From Rhizobium sp. S152 (GTDB lineage: Bacteria > Pseudomonadota > Alphaproteobacteria > Rhizobiales > Rhizobiaceae), in NCBI RefSeq assembly GCF_030380735.1, contig NZ_JAUDRZ010000003.1:1-64000 (forward strand): 64,000 nt of DNA, written 5' to 3'. The notes beneath the pieces are model-generated. The model worked only from the letters and a program-made list of their open reading frames with translations. It had not been told where the DNA came from and made no database searches. The first letter of the stretch is position 1. The number at the start of each line of letters is the position of its first letter. Of this stretch, positions 53,726 through 62,978 are shown one piece after another. Position numbers and translations under genes: made by a program.

Positions 53726-54529
53726 TCAGCCGCCGAAGATGCGCCGGAGGTTGACGAGCCGTGAACTGAGGATGGTGGAGAGCACGACGAGCACGATGGC
53801 GAAGATCCCGGCCGCCGCCGCCGTCGGTTCGAACTGGTAGCGCATCGACACATACATCGCGATCGGAAGCGTCTGCAGGTTGGGGGTCGAAAGGAACAGG
53901 GTGACCTCGAACTGGCCGAAGGACACGATGAAGGCGAAGAGCGCGCCGGCCGAAATCGCGGGGCCGATGATCTTCAGGGTGATAAGGCGGAAGGCGGTGA
54001 GCGGCGATGCGCCGAGGCTGCGCGCGGCCTCCTCGAACGACCTGTCGAAGCCCACTAGAGCGGCGGTGACGGTGGCGATGACGAATGGGCAAGTCACAAT
54101 GACGTGCCCCACCAGAAGGCCCCCCATCGTGCGGGCAAGACCGATGCCGCTGGTGATATAAAACACATAGAGGGCCAGCCCGAGCACGACACCCGGAAGA
54201 ACGATCGGCAGCATGAAGAAGCCGCGGAGGATTGCCGGAATACGCCCCTGAGACCGTGTCAGATAGACGGCGGCGGCGGTGCCGATCACGGTCGAGATCA
54301 GCATTGACAGGAAGGCGATGACGAAGCTGACGCCATAGGCGCTCAGAAAGACCGGCGAGGTGAGAAAAGCTCTGACCCAGCGCAGTGACAGCCCCTGCGG
54401 CGGGAACGTCAGGTAGTCGCCGGCATTCAATCCGGCGAGTATGACGATGACGGCCGGCGCCAGCAGGATGACGAGGGCGAGCAGCGCGATTGCTTTCATC
54501 GAAAGGGGAACGGCGGTTTCGCTATGCAT
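53726..54529 (-). CDS. ABC transporter permease, PotC-like
   Basis: A 267-aa permease with six transmembrane segments and coupling loop EAARSLGASPLTAFRLITLKIIGPA. The ATG at 54529 overlaps the preceding stop by one base (TGATG), showing coupling; the open frame further upstream lies inside the first permease gene and is not used. Confidence 0.92.
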   Translation of the reverse strand: MHSETAVPLSMKAIALLALVILLAPAVIVILAGLNAGDYLTFPPQGLSLRWVRAFLTSPVFLSAYGVSFVIAFLSMLISTVIGTAAAVYLTRSQGRIPAILRGFFMLPIVLPGVVLGLALYVFYITSGIGLARTMGGLLVGHVIVTCPFVIATVTAALVGFDRSFEEAARSLGASPLTAFRLITLKIIGPAISAGALFAFIVSFGQFEVTLFLSTPNLQTLPIAMYVSMRYQFEPTAAAAGIFAIVLVVLSTILSSRLVNLRRIFGG

Positions 54530-55446
54530 CAGATGCGTCCTCCCGCCGTGCGGCTTGCCGCCTGGTGATAGATCGCAACGGCGACGATGCTGGTGATGAA
54601 CAAGACGACGGCGATCGCGGCACCAAACTGCCAGCGGCCGACCTCGGCGATCTGCTGATAGATATGAATGGGCATGACCATCACCTTCCACCCGCCCATC
54701 AGCGCCGGCACGACGTAGGAGCTCATCGACAGGGCAAAGACGAGCAGAGTGCCGGCCAGAATGCCGGGCATCGACAGAGGCAGCACGATCGTCCGAAACG
54801 CATGCCAGCGCGACGAGCCGAGACTGCGCGCCGCCTCTTCGAGGGACGGATGTATCGTCTTGATGATGCCGATCAGAGACAGGACCATGAAGGGCAGGGT
54901 GATCTGGACCAGACCGACGATCACGCCGAAGGTGTTGTACATGAGCGGCAGCGGAGCGGAGATCAGCCCCGATTTCAGGAGCGCGCCATTGATCAGGCCG
55001 TTATCGCCCAAAAGCACCATCAGCCCATACATGCGAATGACCATGTCGAGCTGCATGGACGACAGGATCAGGATCATCAGCAGCGATGCTTTGCTCGGCT
55101 TGACAGTCTTCGCCACGACGTAGGCGAGCGGATAACCGAAGAAGAGAGCCGCGAGGCTGACCGCCGCCGAAATGCCGATCGAGCGGATAATCGACTGGTA
55201 GTAGCTTTCGCGGGTGAAAATGCGGACGAAGTTGTCGAACGTAATGTTGCTCGTCAAGCCGATCACGCCTGCGGCAGACTTGTTGAATGCGAGGCCGAAA
55301 AGCGAAGCTGCCGGTATGACGAAGAATATCATGAAGAAGAGGAATGCCGGAACGACCAGCCACCAGAGCCGAAACTCAAGCATGGCGCGCCGGCTCTTCG
55401 TCCGGATGGGCGTATCAGCCATAGAATCTGCCTGCGCTATTGTCAT
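54529..55446 (-). CDS. ABC transporter permease, PotB-like
   Basis: A 305-aa permease with six transmembrane segments after a 25-residue polar N-terminus. Coupling loop EAARSLGSSRWHAFRTIVLPLSMPG near residue 215. Heterodimer partner of the next gene product. It follows the racemase gene by 27 nt. Confidence 0.92.
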   Translation of the reverse strand: MTIAQADSMADTPIRTKSRRAMLEFRLWWLVVPAFLFFMIFFVIPAASLFGLAFNKSAAGVIGLTSNITFDNFVRIFTRESYYQSIIRSIGISAAVSLAALFFGYPLAYVVAKTVKPSKASLLMILILSSMQLDMVIRMYGLMVLLGDNGLINGALLKSGLISAPLPLMYNTFGVIVGLVQITLPFMVLSLIGIIKTIHPSLEEAARSLGSSRWHAFRTIVLPLSMPGILAGTLLVFALSMSSYVVPALMGGWKVMVMPIHIYQQIAEVGRWQFGAAIAVVLFITSIVAVAIYHQAASRTAGGRI

Positions 55447-55473
55447 GGTTGAGCTCCGGCGGTGTTGGGGAAC

Positions 55474-56250
55474 CTATTCCGCAGCGATGGGCACAGGCAG
55501 GCGAATGCCGTCGTAGCCGATCAACGTCTTTTCCGGCGGCAGGGGATAGGTGTATTTGCTCTGGGAGAGGTTAGACCGCACGAGTGCTACGGCAACGGAC
55601 ACCGCAGTCGGAATGGGATCGACGACAGGTATATCCAGGCCCGCCGCGAGCAATCCTTCGCGCAAGGCGGAGGCACAGCCCATCAGCCCGGTACATCCAA
55701 AGATCAGAGCCTCGGCCCCATCTTCCTCGACAGCGCGGATACCTTCCCTGATCAGCATTTTCTTGGTGTGCTCGAGATCGCTTTCAAGTTCGAGAACGGG
55801 AATATCGACACTGCGGACCGAGGCAAGTTTCGTCGAGAGGCCAGCGATCGCCGCGGTGTTTTCAAAGGACGGGCGCAGGCGGCGCATGACCGTCAGCACC
55901 GAAAATCTGTGGCCGAGCATCGCAGCGACATGCATGCCGGTCTCGCAGGGGCCGAGGATGGGGATGGTCGCGACCTCGCGGGCGGCGCGCAGACCCGGAT
56001 CGCCCATGCAGTCGATGATCACGGCATCGGCACCATCGCGTTCGGCCCTCAAGACTTCGGCAACGGTGCCAGGGACGGAAACGGCTGCTTCAAATTCGGA
56101 TTCGATGGAACCGGGGCCGGTCGATATTTCGGCATGGCTGACCTTGATACCCGGATATTCCAGAGCCTTGAGGTCGGCAATCTTGCGAAAACCCTTCGTG
56201 ACAATGGGGGAAACAACGCGAATTTCGACTGCGTCTTTTGGCACCGTCAT
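55474..56250 (-). CDS. Aspartate/glutamate/hydantoin racemase-family protein
   Basis: A 258-aa cofactor-independent racemase fold. The two catalytic cysteines are visible in VIIDCMGDPGLRAAR and LIFGCTGLMG, with the family GTVAEVLRAERDGAD. Hydantoin racemases of this group invert the C5 centre of 5-substituted hydantoins; aspartate racemase or maleate isomerase are alternatives. Start ATG 56250 (AGGAG very close), or GTG 6 nt later with better spacing. First gene of the nine-gene operon, directly behind a strong palindrome. Confidence 0.9.
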   Translation of the reverse strand: MTVPKDAVEIRVVSPIVTKGFRKIADLKALEYPGIKVSHAEISTGPGSIESEFEAAVSVPGTVAEVLRAERDGADAVIIDCMGDPGLRAAREVATIPILGPCETGMHVAAMLGHRFSVLTVMRRLRPSFENTAAIAGLSTKLASVRSVDIPVLELESDLEHTKKMLIREGIRAVEEDGAEALIFGCTGLMGCASALREGLLAAGLDIPVVDPIPTAVSVAVALVRSNLSQSKYTYPLPPEKTLIGYDGIRLPVPIAAE

Positions 56251-56398
56251 GCTCCTGTTGGGTCGCTCGGATAGGCAAACCGTGCCGCATGCCGGCATCG
56301 CCGGGAAGTCTGTTTGTCGCATAGGTCGGCAAGAGTTTTGGATGGGTGATTTGTGCTCCATAGACAGCGCTTACCTATCCAAACGAGTAGGTGGAGTC

Positions 56399-56417
56399 GA
56401 TTTTACGGTGTAAAATC
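56399..56417. promoter_or_regulatory. 19-base palindromic operator candidate
   Basis: GATTTTAC-GGT-GTAAAATC is a perfect 8-bp inverted repeat with a 3-base centre. It sits in the 305-base region between the racemase operon and the nitroreductase gene. It is typical of GntR/TetR-type operators; the MalT-like activator in the operon usually uses other site types, so a further regulator may be involved. No gene is supported elsewhere in 56251-56555. Confidence 0.5.
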
Positions 56418-56555
56418 AGATGGATATCTTGTGGCTATCAAACAGGTCGAGTTGAGGAGTGGGCTTTCACCCTCCATCACCGCCGTTTGACGCCGCGGCC
56501 ACCATGCATAGGCTCTAGGCCGAAACAGACGTTCGGACCAGACAGGAGACCGGCC

Positions 56556-57566
56556 ATGCCTTCCGCGGCGGCAGCAAAGAAATCTTCCAATTACCGTGAC
56601 AGGGTGATGACCGCCTGGAGGTTGTTCACCAACTACGCCTATGACTTCAGGCGCTTTCGCAATGCGAGCTTCATCGACGGTGTGCGAACGCGCGAAAACC
56701 GCCGCGCCCATATTCATCTGCTCGCCCACATGCTCGAATACGGCATGTCGCTGACCGATCCCAGAAGCGGGTTCGGGATGGACAAGGTGCGAATGCTTGC
56801 AGCCGAGACGGCGAAGTACATGGCTGATTATGGAGCTGACGAAACGTCGGATGTAGGCATCTCGGTCCTCGCTGCCTACATTGCCTTCAATGCCGGGACC
56901 GCCTCGGATGCATCCGAAGCTCAAGGACTTCTCGACGACCTTCTGGAGGCGGGCGGAAGCCGATCCAAGCCTGTCGTCGGAGGCAGTGAGCACGTCACGA
57001 GCGAGGATATCACACGGTCATCCGGCATCGATTTCCTATCGTTCATGAACGCCCGCCACAGTGTGCGCCAGTATGAGAAGGGTGCGGCCGTCGATCCTGC
57101 AAAGATCGAACGCGCCGTTCAGGCGGCGATGCAATCGCCCTCGAGTTGCAATAGGCAGACTTGCAGGGTTTACGCCTTCACCGAGCCGACGTCGATCGCC
57201 AAGGTTCTATCCCATCACAGCGGCAATCGCGGCTTCGGCGACCAACTGGGTGGCGTCTTCATAGTTGCGGTTGACCTGGCGCATTGGAATACGATTGGCG
57301 AGCGAAACCAGTGCTGGGTGGATGGCGGAATGTTCGCGATGACATTGGCGCTCGGCCTGCATGCGGAGGGACTTGGAACCTGCATGCTGAACTGGAGCGC
57401 GGCGCGTGATCAGGACCGGATGCTGCGGCGCTGCGTCGGAATTCCTGATAACGAGGTTGTCATCACCCTGATGGGATTTGGCCACATGCGCGCGGATTTC
57501 AGAGTGCCCGTATCTCGGCGCAAGCCCCTGTCGCTGGTGCTGCGCACCGAACCCGCCTTGACCTGA
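56556..57566 (+). CDS. Nitroreductase-family protein with helical N-terminal extension
   Basis: A 336-aa protein. The C-terminal two thirds are the FMN-binding nitroreductase domain (FMNARHSVRQYEKGAAVDPAKIERAVQAAMQSPSSCNRQTCRVYAF, WVDGGMFAMTLALGLHAEGLGTCMLNWS). The first 130 residues are helical and charged with no match I recognise; some exopolysaccharide-linked nitroreductases carry such an extension. AGGAG is about 7 nt before the ATG. It could reduce a nitro, enone or flavin substrate. It is divergent from the racemase operon and may share its control. Confidence 0.85.
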   Translation: MPSAAAAKKSSNYRDRVMTAWRLFTNYAYDFRRFRNASFIDGVRTRENRRAHIHLLAHMLEYGMSLTDPRSGFGMDKVRMLAAETAKYMADYGADETSDVGISVLAAYIAFNAGTASDASEAQGLLDDLLEAGGSRSKPVVGGSEHVTSEDITRSSGIDFLSFMNARHSVRQYEKGAAVDPAKIERAVQAAMQSPSSCNRQTCRVYAFTEPTSIAKVLSHHSGNRGFGDQLGGVFIVAVDLAHWNTIGERNQCWVDGGMFAMTLALGLHAEGLGTCMLNWSAARDQDRMLRRCVGIPDNEVVITLMGFGHMRADFRVPVSRRKPLSLVLRTEPALT

Positions 57567-57637
57567 CGCGGTCACGCCAAAGCGGGTTCAGACGATTGGC
57601 TAGATCTCGTTCTTAACAGCGGCGCCATTACACATGA

Positions 57638-57790
57638 TCATGACTTCCGGGCCAAGACGCAGCCCTGTGGTGGGTTCAGCGGAGACGGCGGGTCGCCCTG
57701 CAGGCGGATGCGCTGGCGGTTGCGCGCCGGCTTCGGATCCGGGATCGGAGCCGCCGAAACAATGCTTGCGTACGGCTCGTCTACAGCCAT
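57638..57790 (-). pseudogene. C-terminal remnant of an oligopeptide ABC ATPase
   Basis: A 50-residue frame reads DEPYASIVSAAPIPDPKPAR and RQRIRLQGDPPSPLNPPQGC, matching the late motif of DppD/OppF-type ATPases (PYTxALxxAxPxPDP..RxxLxGxPPSPxNPPxGC) before a premature end. The ATPase core and the rest of the zinc-binding tail are missing. It marks a deletion at the edge of the sulfur locus. Confidence 0.6.
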
Positions 57791-57826
57791 AACGCGGATC
57801 GGCACATGTGTGTGAAGTTGCGCATG

Positions 57827-57860
57827 CTAACCCGCGCTCAGGCATGAGAGTGCGGGTTAG
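57827..57860. other. Strong stem-loop at the end of the sulfur operon
   Basis: CTAACCCGC (57827-57835) and GCGGGTTAG (57852-57860) form a 9-bp stem; CTCA/TGAG can pair inside the 16-base loop. It lies 9 nt past the stop of the binding-protein gene. No T-run on the minus strand, so 3'-end protection or rho-linked termination. Confidence 0.5.
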
Positions 57861-57868
57861 TTGGTGTT

Positions 57869-58846
57869 TTAAGAATTCACGAAGAGCTCAGCCGTGAAAT
57901 ACTTTTCCGGTGCCAGCGGATCCTTAACGGTCCCGAAATCCTGGAACATCTTGTTGAAGTCGGTCAGCCATTTATTGACCGTTCCGTCCTTCGTGAACGT
58001 GTTCAGTTCCTGACTGGTCAGCATCTTCCGGCTTCTGGCGACCTTCTCCGTCACCTCCTTCGGTGCATTCAAGAACGCGGTGGTCAGCTCGATCGAGTGG
58101 TCGAGATTGGCAACCCGGTAGTCCATCGCCTTCTTCATGACGCGGAGGAATTTCTTGACGACATCGGGGTTTTGCTCGACAATTTCATTTCTCGCCACGA
58201 ACGTATTGATGAACGACGTTTGCGGGTAGAAGTCCTCGTTGGAGGCGAGTTCCTTCATGTCGGGAACGCGGGGCTTGATCGTGTCGATCAACGGGTACCA
58301 GATCCCGGCGGCTTCGATCTGCTTTGACGTGAATGCCGCAACGATCGTCGACGGATCCATCGGCACCATCTGAATATCGGAAATCGTCATGCCGTTCTTG
58401 GCAAGAGCCATGCGCAGGATCATGTCGCCGGACGTTCCCTGGGGTACGCCGACCTTCTTGCCTTTGAGTTCTGCGATCGAACTGATGGTGGACTGGACGA
58501 TGACCCGGTCGGAGAAGCCGATGTCGTTGACGCCGACGACCTTTGCCTTGCCGCTTGCCGGAAGCCAAAGGGCACCAGGACCAATGGTACCGAAATTCAG
58601 GCTACCGGCGCCCATTGCCTGGATCTGGATCGGACCATTGGTGAAGACTTTGACAGAAGGTTCAAGTCCCTCCGCTTCCCAGAGTTTCTGATCCTTGGCG
58701 ATGGCCAGGACACTGGCATTCGGGAAGTCGGCAATGTAGCCAATGCTCATATCAGAAGATTGGGCGCTTGCCCGTCCGCCGATTGAGAAGACGCTCGCAG
58801 CGGCGATACCGGCCGCCGATTTCAACAAGGTTCGTTTCGTCAGCAT
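57869..58846 (-). CDS. Sulfonate/nitrate-type ABC binding protein (SsuA/TauA/NMT1 family)
   Basis: A 325-aa periplasmic receptor. Signal sequence KRTLLKSAAGIAAASVFSIGGRASA, cleaved near residue 30. Core blocks SIGYIADFPNASVLAIAKDQKLWEAEGL, FTNGPIQIQAMGAGSLNFGTIG and LKGKKVGVPQGTSGDMIL fit the aliphatic sulfonate/taurine group. Two ATGs overlap; the one at 58846 has GGAGG at 7 nt, the one at 58852 only at 1 nt. Last gene of the sulfatase operon; the ligand is probably a sulfate ester. Confidence 0.9.
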   Translation of the reverse strand: MLTKRTLLKSAAGIAAASVFSIGGRASAQSSDMSIGYIADFPNASVLAIAKDQKLWEAEGLEPSVKVFTNGPIQIQAMGAGSLNFGTIGPGALWLPASGKAKVVGVNDIGFSDRVIVQSTISSIAELKGKKVGVPQGTSGDMILRMALAKNGMTISDIQMVPMDPSTIVAAFTSKQIEAAGIWYPLIDTIKPRVPDMKELASNEDFYPQTSFINTFVARNEIVEQNPDVVKKFLRVMKKAMDYRVANLDHSIELTTAFLNAPKEVTEKVARSRKMLTSQELNTFTKDGTVNKWLTDFNKMFQDFGTVKDPLAPEKYFTAELFVNS

Positions 58847-58886
58847 GTTCATTCCTCCTTTGACAGCTGATGATGCTTCATTCGAT

Positions 58887-59657
58887 CTACGCGGCGACCG
58901 GATGATAGACGGCACGCCAGACCTCGTTTCGCAGTTCCGAAAACTCGGGCGACAATCGCATCTCCTCGGTGCGGGGATAGGGCAGATCGACGTTGACAAT
59001 CTTGTGCAGGCGACCTGGCCGTGCAGCCATCACCACTACGCGACTTGCCAGGTAGACAGCCTCATCGACGTCATGAGTGATGAACATCACCGTACGCCGT
59101 TCCTTGCTCCACATGGTCAACAGCTGATCCTGAAGCTGGACGCGCGTAAGCGCATCCAGGGCACCGAAGGGCTCGTCCATCAGCAGGATCTTCGGATTGA
59201 CGGCGTAGGCGCGGGCGATTGCGCATCGTTGCTTCATGCCGCCGGACAGCATCTTCGGCAACGCCTCAGCAAAATCCGACAGGCCTACCAGGTCGATGAA
59301 GTGATCGGCGATCTGCCGACGCTCGGCCTTCGGATGACCAGCGATTTGAAGTCCGAACTCCACGTTCTTCCGGACGGTGAGCCATGGGAACAAAGCGTAC
59401 TGCTGGAAGATGACCCCGCGTTCCGGACCAGGGCCTTTGACGGGAATGCCGTCGACCGTCACTTGTCCGCTTGAAGGCATCGTCAGACCGGCGGCGATGT
59501 TCATGGCTGTCGATTTGCCACAGCCCGAAGGTCCAACGACTGTGATGAACTCCCCATCCTGGATGTCCAGGGAAAGGCCTTCCAGTGCGGTAAAAGCGGC
59601 CTGGCCAGCAATGTCGAAGGTTTTCCTGACATTCTGAAACGAGATTTTCGTTGTCAT
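58887..59657 (-). CDS. ABC ATPase, SsuB/TauB type
   Basis: A 256-aa ATPase: [89 protein letters not shown]. Length and the MKQR signature variant match the nitrate/sulfonate/taurine group. The start overlaps the permease stop by 4 nt. Confidence 0.93.
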   Translation of the reverse strand: MTTKISFQNVRKTFDIAGQAAFTALEGLSLDIQDGEFITVVGPSGCGKSTAMNIAAGLTMPSSGQVTVDGIPVKGPGPERGVIFQQYALFPWLTVRKNVEFGLQIAGHPKAERRQIADHFIDLVGLSDFAEALPKMLSGGMKQRCAIARAYAVNPKILLMDEPFGALDALTRVQLQDQLLTMWSKERRTVMFITHDVDEAVYLASRVVVMAARPGRLHKIVNVDLPYPRTEEMRLSPEFSELRNEVWRAVYHPVAA

Positions 59658-60454
59658 AACTTCTCCTGCCAGGATGTCAGGACGCTATCGATCGCCATGA
59701 CGATACGGTCCATGACGAGACCAAGAACGCCGATCGAAATCAGGCTCACGAAGATCGTCGGCAGGTCGTAGTAGAGCTGCGCCTGCTGCATGCGGAAACC
59801 GAGCCCGGACTGGGCGGCGATAAGTTCTGCCGCCACAACGGTTGCCCAGGACGAGCCCAGGCCGATGCGCACACCGACCATGATATAGGGTAGGGATGCG
59901 GGCACGATGACCCGCCGGAAGATCGTAAAGTCGTTCGCGCCGAGAACCCTGGCAGCATTGATCAGCGTCTTGTCCACGCTGATGACGCCCTGATAGGTGG
60001 CAACCACGCTCGACAGGAACGAAGCCAGGAAGATGACGAATATCTTCGGCGTCTCCTCAATGCCAAGCGTCACGATAGCCAGTGGAATGATGGCAAGCGG
60101 CGGAATTGTCCGAAAGAACTGGACGTAGGGTTCGATGATGGCACGAGCGATACGATACCAGCCCATCAGGAAGCCGACGGGAATGGCAAGCGCGATGCCA
60201 AGGGCAAACCCGGTGAAGACGCGGGCAAGGCTTGCCAGGGCGTCCGACCATAGCAGACCCTGCCGAGCAAGGTTGACGGCCGTAACCGCCACTTGAGCCG
60301 GAGTTGGCAATCCGACGACGCCAAAAGCGGTAAATATCCACCAGGCCGCAATGCCGCATACGATACTAATCGCGTTGATCGCGACCATTCCCAGTCGGGA
60401 TCGGAAAAAAGTCGGTCTTGCCGTCGAGACCGACGGGCTAATAGCCACACTCAT
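59654..60454 (-). CDS. ABC permease, SsuC/TauC type
   Basis: A 266-aa permease with about six transmembrane segments. Coupling loop [26 protein letters not shown] near 170-195, and [23 protein letters not shown] is the SsuC-type signature. The start overlaps the stop of the formylglycine-generating enzyme gene by 4 nt. Confidence 0.93.
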   Translation of the reverse strand: MSVAISPSVSTARPTFFRSRLGMVAINAISIVCGIAAWWIFTAFGVVGLPTPAQVAVTAVNLARQGLLWSDALASLARVFTGFALGIALAIPVGFLMGWYRIARAIIEPYVQFFRTIPPLAIIPLAIVTLGIEETPKIFVIFLASFLSSVVATYQGVISVDKTLINAARVLGANDFTIFRRVIVPASLPYIMVGVRIGLGSSWATVVAAELIAAQSGLGFRMQQAQLYYDLPTIFVSLISIGVLGLVMDRIVMAIDSVLTSWQEKL

Positions 60455-61425
60455 TGCGACCTCCTGTCGGTATGCGCAACACAGCGAAAACCCAGATGCG
60501 TGGTGGCGCTATCGATCATCTCTGGCTGCCGGGCCGCCGGGCGATAGCGACGGCAATAGGTTGGGGCACAAAGATGAGAGCCGCCCTTCAAGACTTTGCG
60601 TGCAATCCTTATCTTCGGCTGCATCGGATCGAAGCTCGCCTCGGCTGGCGAAAAATCTGGGTTTTGCGCCTTGCAGCATGATGGAGTTGATGAATGGCGT
60701 TCCGTCCAGTAGTCGGCGGTCCACTCCCAGACGTTTCCGATCATATCGAAAAGGCCATACCCGTTCGCTGGATATGATCTGACCGGTGAGGTTCCCACTT
60801 TCTTGCCCGTGGTGTCGGCCATCGGGAAGTTGCCGTTCCAAACGTTGGCCATGGCATGGCCACCCGGCTCGAACTCGTCGCCCCAGCTATAGGGTGCTCC
60901 GGACAGGCCACCACGAGCCGCAAACTCCCATTGAGCCTCTGTTGGCAACGTTTTTCCGGCCCAAGCGGCGTAGGCATCGGCGTCAGAGAAAGAGACATGC
61001 ACAACCGGATGGTCAAGTTGATGTTCCGCAAGCGCGTCAACGCCGTCCGGTCTTCTCCAGCAGGCACCAGAAACATAATGCCACCAGTCACCCCAAAACC
61101 GCATGTCTTCCGCCTCGCGCGGTGCTCGAAAGACCAGCGAGCCCGGCACCAGCATTGCCGGATCGGCCCCCGGGTAAGCGGCAGGATCGGGAGCAACCTC
61201 GGCGGAAGTTTTGTATCCGGTCTCATCGATAAAGCGCGAGAACTCGCGATTGGTAACAGGCGCGGCGTCAATCCAGAAGTCGCCCACCGTCACCTCGCGG
61301 ACCGGACCCTCTTCCGGATAAAAGCGAGTGTCGCCCATGGCGAATGTGCCGCCCTGAATATGGATCATGTCTTGAGGCGGCGACGTCCTCGGAGAGGCCG
61401 ATAGAGTTGACGAAGACGGGTTCAT
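60451..61425 (-). CDS. Formylglycine-generating enzyme (sulfatase maturase)
   Basis: A 324-aa FGE/SUMF1-type oxidase that converts the sulfatase active-site cysteine to formylglycine. The fold begins [47 protein letters not shown], has [14 protein letters not shown], and [11 protein letters not shown]. The copper-binding cysteine pair is in [17 protein letters not shown] (about Cys286 and Cys291), followed by [10 protein letters not shown] 61425 overlaps the sulfatase stop (ATGA). The tight coupling indicates that it serves this sulfatase. Confidence 0.93.
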   Translation of the reverse strand: MNPSSSTLSASPRTSPPQDMIHIQGGTFAMGDTRFYPEEGPVREVTVGDFWIDAAPVTNREFSRFIDETGYKTSAEVAPDPAAYPGADPAMLVPGSLVFRAPREAEDMRFWGDWWHYVSGACWRRPDGVDALAEHQLDHPVVHVSFSDADAYAAWAGKTLPTEAQWEFAARGGLSGAPYSWGDEFEPGGHAMANVWNGNFPMADTTGKKVGTSPVRSYPANGYGLFDMIGNVWEWTADYWTERHSSTPSCCKAQNPDFSPAEASFDPMQPKIRIARKVLKGGSHLCAPTYCRRYRPAARQPEMIDSATTHLGFRCVAHTDRRSQ

Positions 61426-62858
61426 CGGCTCGCCACCGTCAGGTCTCTGGTCTTGAAGTTCGACTCGATCAGCCAATCGCGCATCACGTCCAACAGATCG
61501 CGCTTCCGATCTGCATAGGCCGAATTGCTCCACAGGTTGTTGACCTCCTTCGGATCGCTCTGAAGGTCGAACAGCTGGCCGTCATTCGATCCCTTGAAGT
61601 GCACCAGTTTCCATCGCTCGTCGCGAACTGCCGTCATGAATTCGACGCCGCCTGCCATAGCGACGTCGCCAATTTGTTCGCAGAAGACGTGTGTACGAGG
61701 TTTCCAGTCGTCACCTTCCAGTGCGGATTTCAGGCTTCTGGCTTCGAATGTGGACGGAGGGGTCAGCCCCGCATATTCCAGGATCGTCGGCCCCAGATCG
61801 AATAGCTGACACAGTCCCTCGACTGAGCGGCCGCCTTCGAAGCGGCCGGCCGTCGACCAGATGATCGTTGGCACCCTCGTGACGATGTCATACATCGACC
61901 ATTTCTGGATCAGCCCATGCTCCCCCAAGCACTCTCCATGATCGGAGGTGAAGATGACGATGGCATCTTCCAGATAGCCCCGCTCCTCGAGAGCTTCGAG
62001 CAACTCACCGATCTTCTCGTCGATCAGTGTCACGTTTCCAAGGTAGTGGGCCCACAGGCGGTGCATCTGGTCCGGCGTCGGATCGAGGCTCCAGACGACG
62101 GAGTCGTGGTCGACCTCCACATCATGTTGTCGCTTGTCCTTCAGTTCCTGATGCAACGTTTCCAGCTCTTCCTTCGTTGGTTTGGGAAGAGGCAGGTCAT
62201 TTCGCTTGAGGAACGGTTCGGAGTATCGCGCCGGTGGATCGAATGGCGGGTGGGGGCCCGGAAAGCCGACCTGCAGGAATAGCGGTTCGGTCGCAGGATA
62301 CGTGTTGACCCACCATTTCGCCATGTTGCCGACGAACGCATCCGAATGAAGTTGCTCCGGCAACTCCCAATCGAAACAGCCCAGGCGATCACCGTAATCG
62401 TCTCGCTCGCGATAGGTTTCTCGCTGCTGTTTTACCAGGCCGTTCGCGGCCAGCGCCTTGTCCCATTCATCGAAGTACCAACGGCCTTCCATGTATCGGT
62501 CCTTGTTTTCCACGACGTAACGCTCGTGAAAGCCGGAATCCGAGTCGTAGGGGATGGTGTGCATCTTTCCGACATTGACGCAGCGATAGCCTGCGTCTCG
62601 GAGCTGCTCGACCCAGGTATGCTGCCAGCGCTGGCCGTTCGCCAAGACCCCGGTGGTGTGAGGGTAATATCCCGTGAAAAGGCTGGCTCGGGACGGAACG
62701 CAGCTTGGTGCCGTTATATGGCAATTGGTAAAGGCCACCCCCTTTTCGACCAACCGATCGAGGTTGGGGGTGATGGCATATGGAAAACCGAGCGCTGCGA
62801 TGGAATCGTACCGCTGCTGATCGGTCATGATCAAAATGATGTTGGGCTTGTTCGCCAA
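61422..62858 (-). CDS. Cys-type sulfatase
   Basis: A 478-aa alkaline-phosphatase-superfamily sulfatase. N-terminal metal site NIILIMTDQQRYDS, formylglycine signature CVPSRASLFTG with Cys53 (C-x-P-S-R), GKMHTIPY, and the second metal site VIFTSDHGECLGEHGL. There is no signal peptide, so it acts in the cytoplasm on an imported sulfate ester. A TTG at 62858 is preferred as start because GGAGG lies exactly 6 nt upstream; the ATG at 62936 has no ribosome site and adds 26 non-conserved residues. The substrate (aryl, alkyl or sugar sulfate) cannot be told. Confidence 0.92.
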   Translation of the reverse strand: MANKPNIILIMTDQQRYDSIAALGFPYAITPNLDRLVEKGVAFTNCHITAPSCVPSRASLFTGYYPHTTGVLANGQRWQHTWVEQLRDAGYRCVNVGKMHTIPYDSDSGFHERYVVENKDRYMEGRWYFDEWDKALAANGLVKQQRETYRERDDYGDRLGCFDWELPEQLHSDAFVGNMAKWWVNTYPATEPLFLQVGFPGPHPPFDPPARYSEPFLKRNDLPLPKPTKEELETLHQELKDKRQHDVEVDHDSVVWSLDPTPDQMHRLWAHYLGNVTLIDEKIGELLEALEERGYLEDAIVIFTSDHGECLGEHGLIQKWSMYDIVTRVPTIIWSTAGRFEGGRSVEGLCQLFDLGPTILEYAGLTPPSTFEARSLKSALEGDDWKPRTHVFCEQIGDVAMAGGVEFMTAVRDERWKLVHFKGSNDGQLFDLQSDPKEVNNLWSNSAYADRKRDLLDVMRDWLIESNFKTRDLTVASR

Positions 62859-62939
62859 CGGCGGCCTCCCGTTTTCTCCTGCCAAGTCGACAGACTTTGC
62901 CGCCGCCAACTTGTCTCCTGAGCAAAACGATGGCATAAA

Positions 62940-62951
62940 GTTATCGATAAC
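62940..62951. promoter_or_regulatory. LacI-type operator palindrome
   Basis: GTTATCGATAAC is a perfect 12-base palindrome with the central CG typical of LacI-family operators. It lies in the 120-base gap between the sulfatase operon and the divergent regulator gene, 28 bases before the latter's start. Confidence 0.55.
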
Positions 62952-62978
62952 GCAACGGTATCATTTTGGCGGAGCAAA

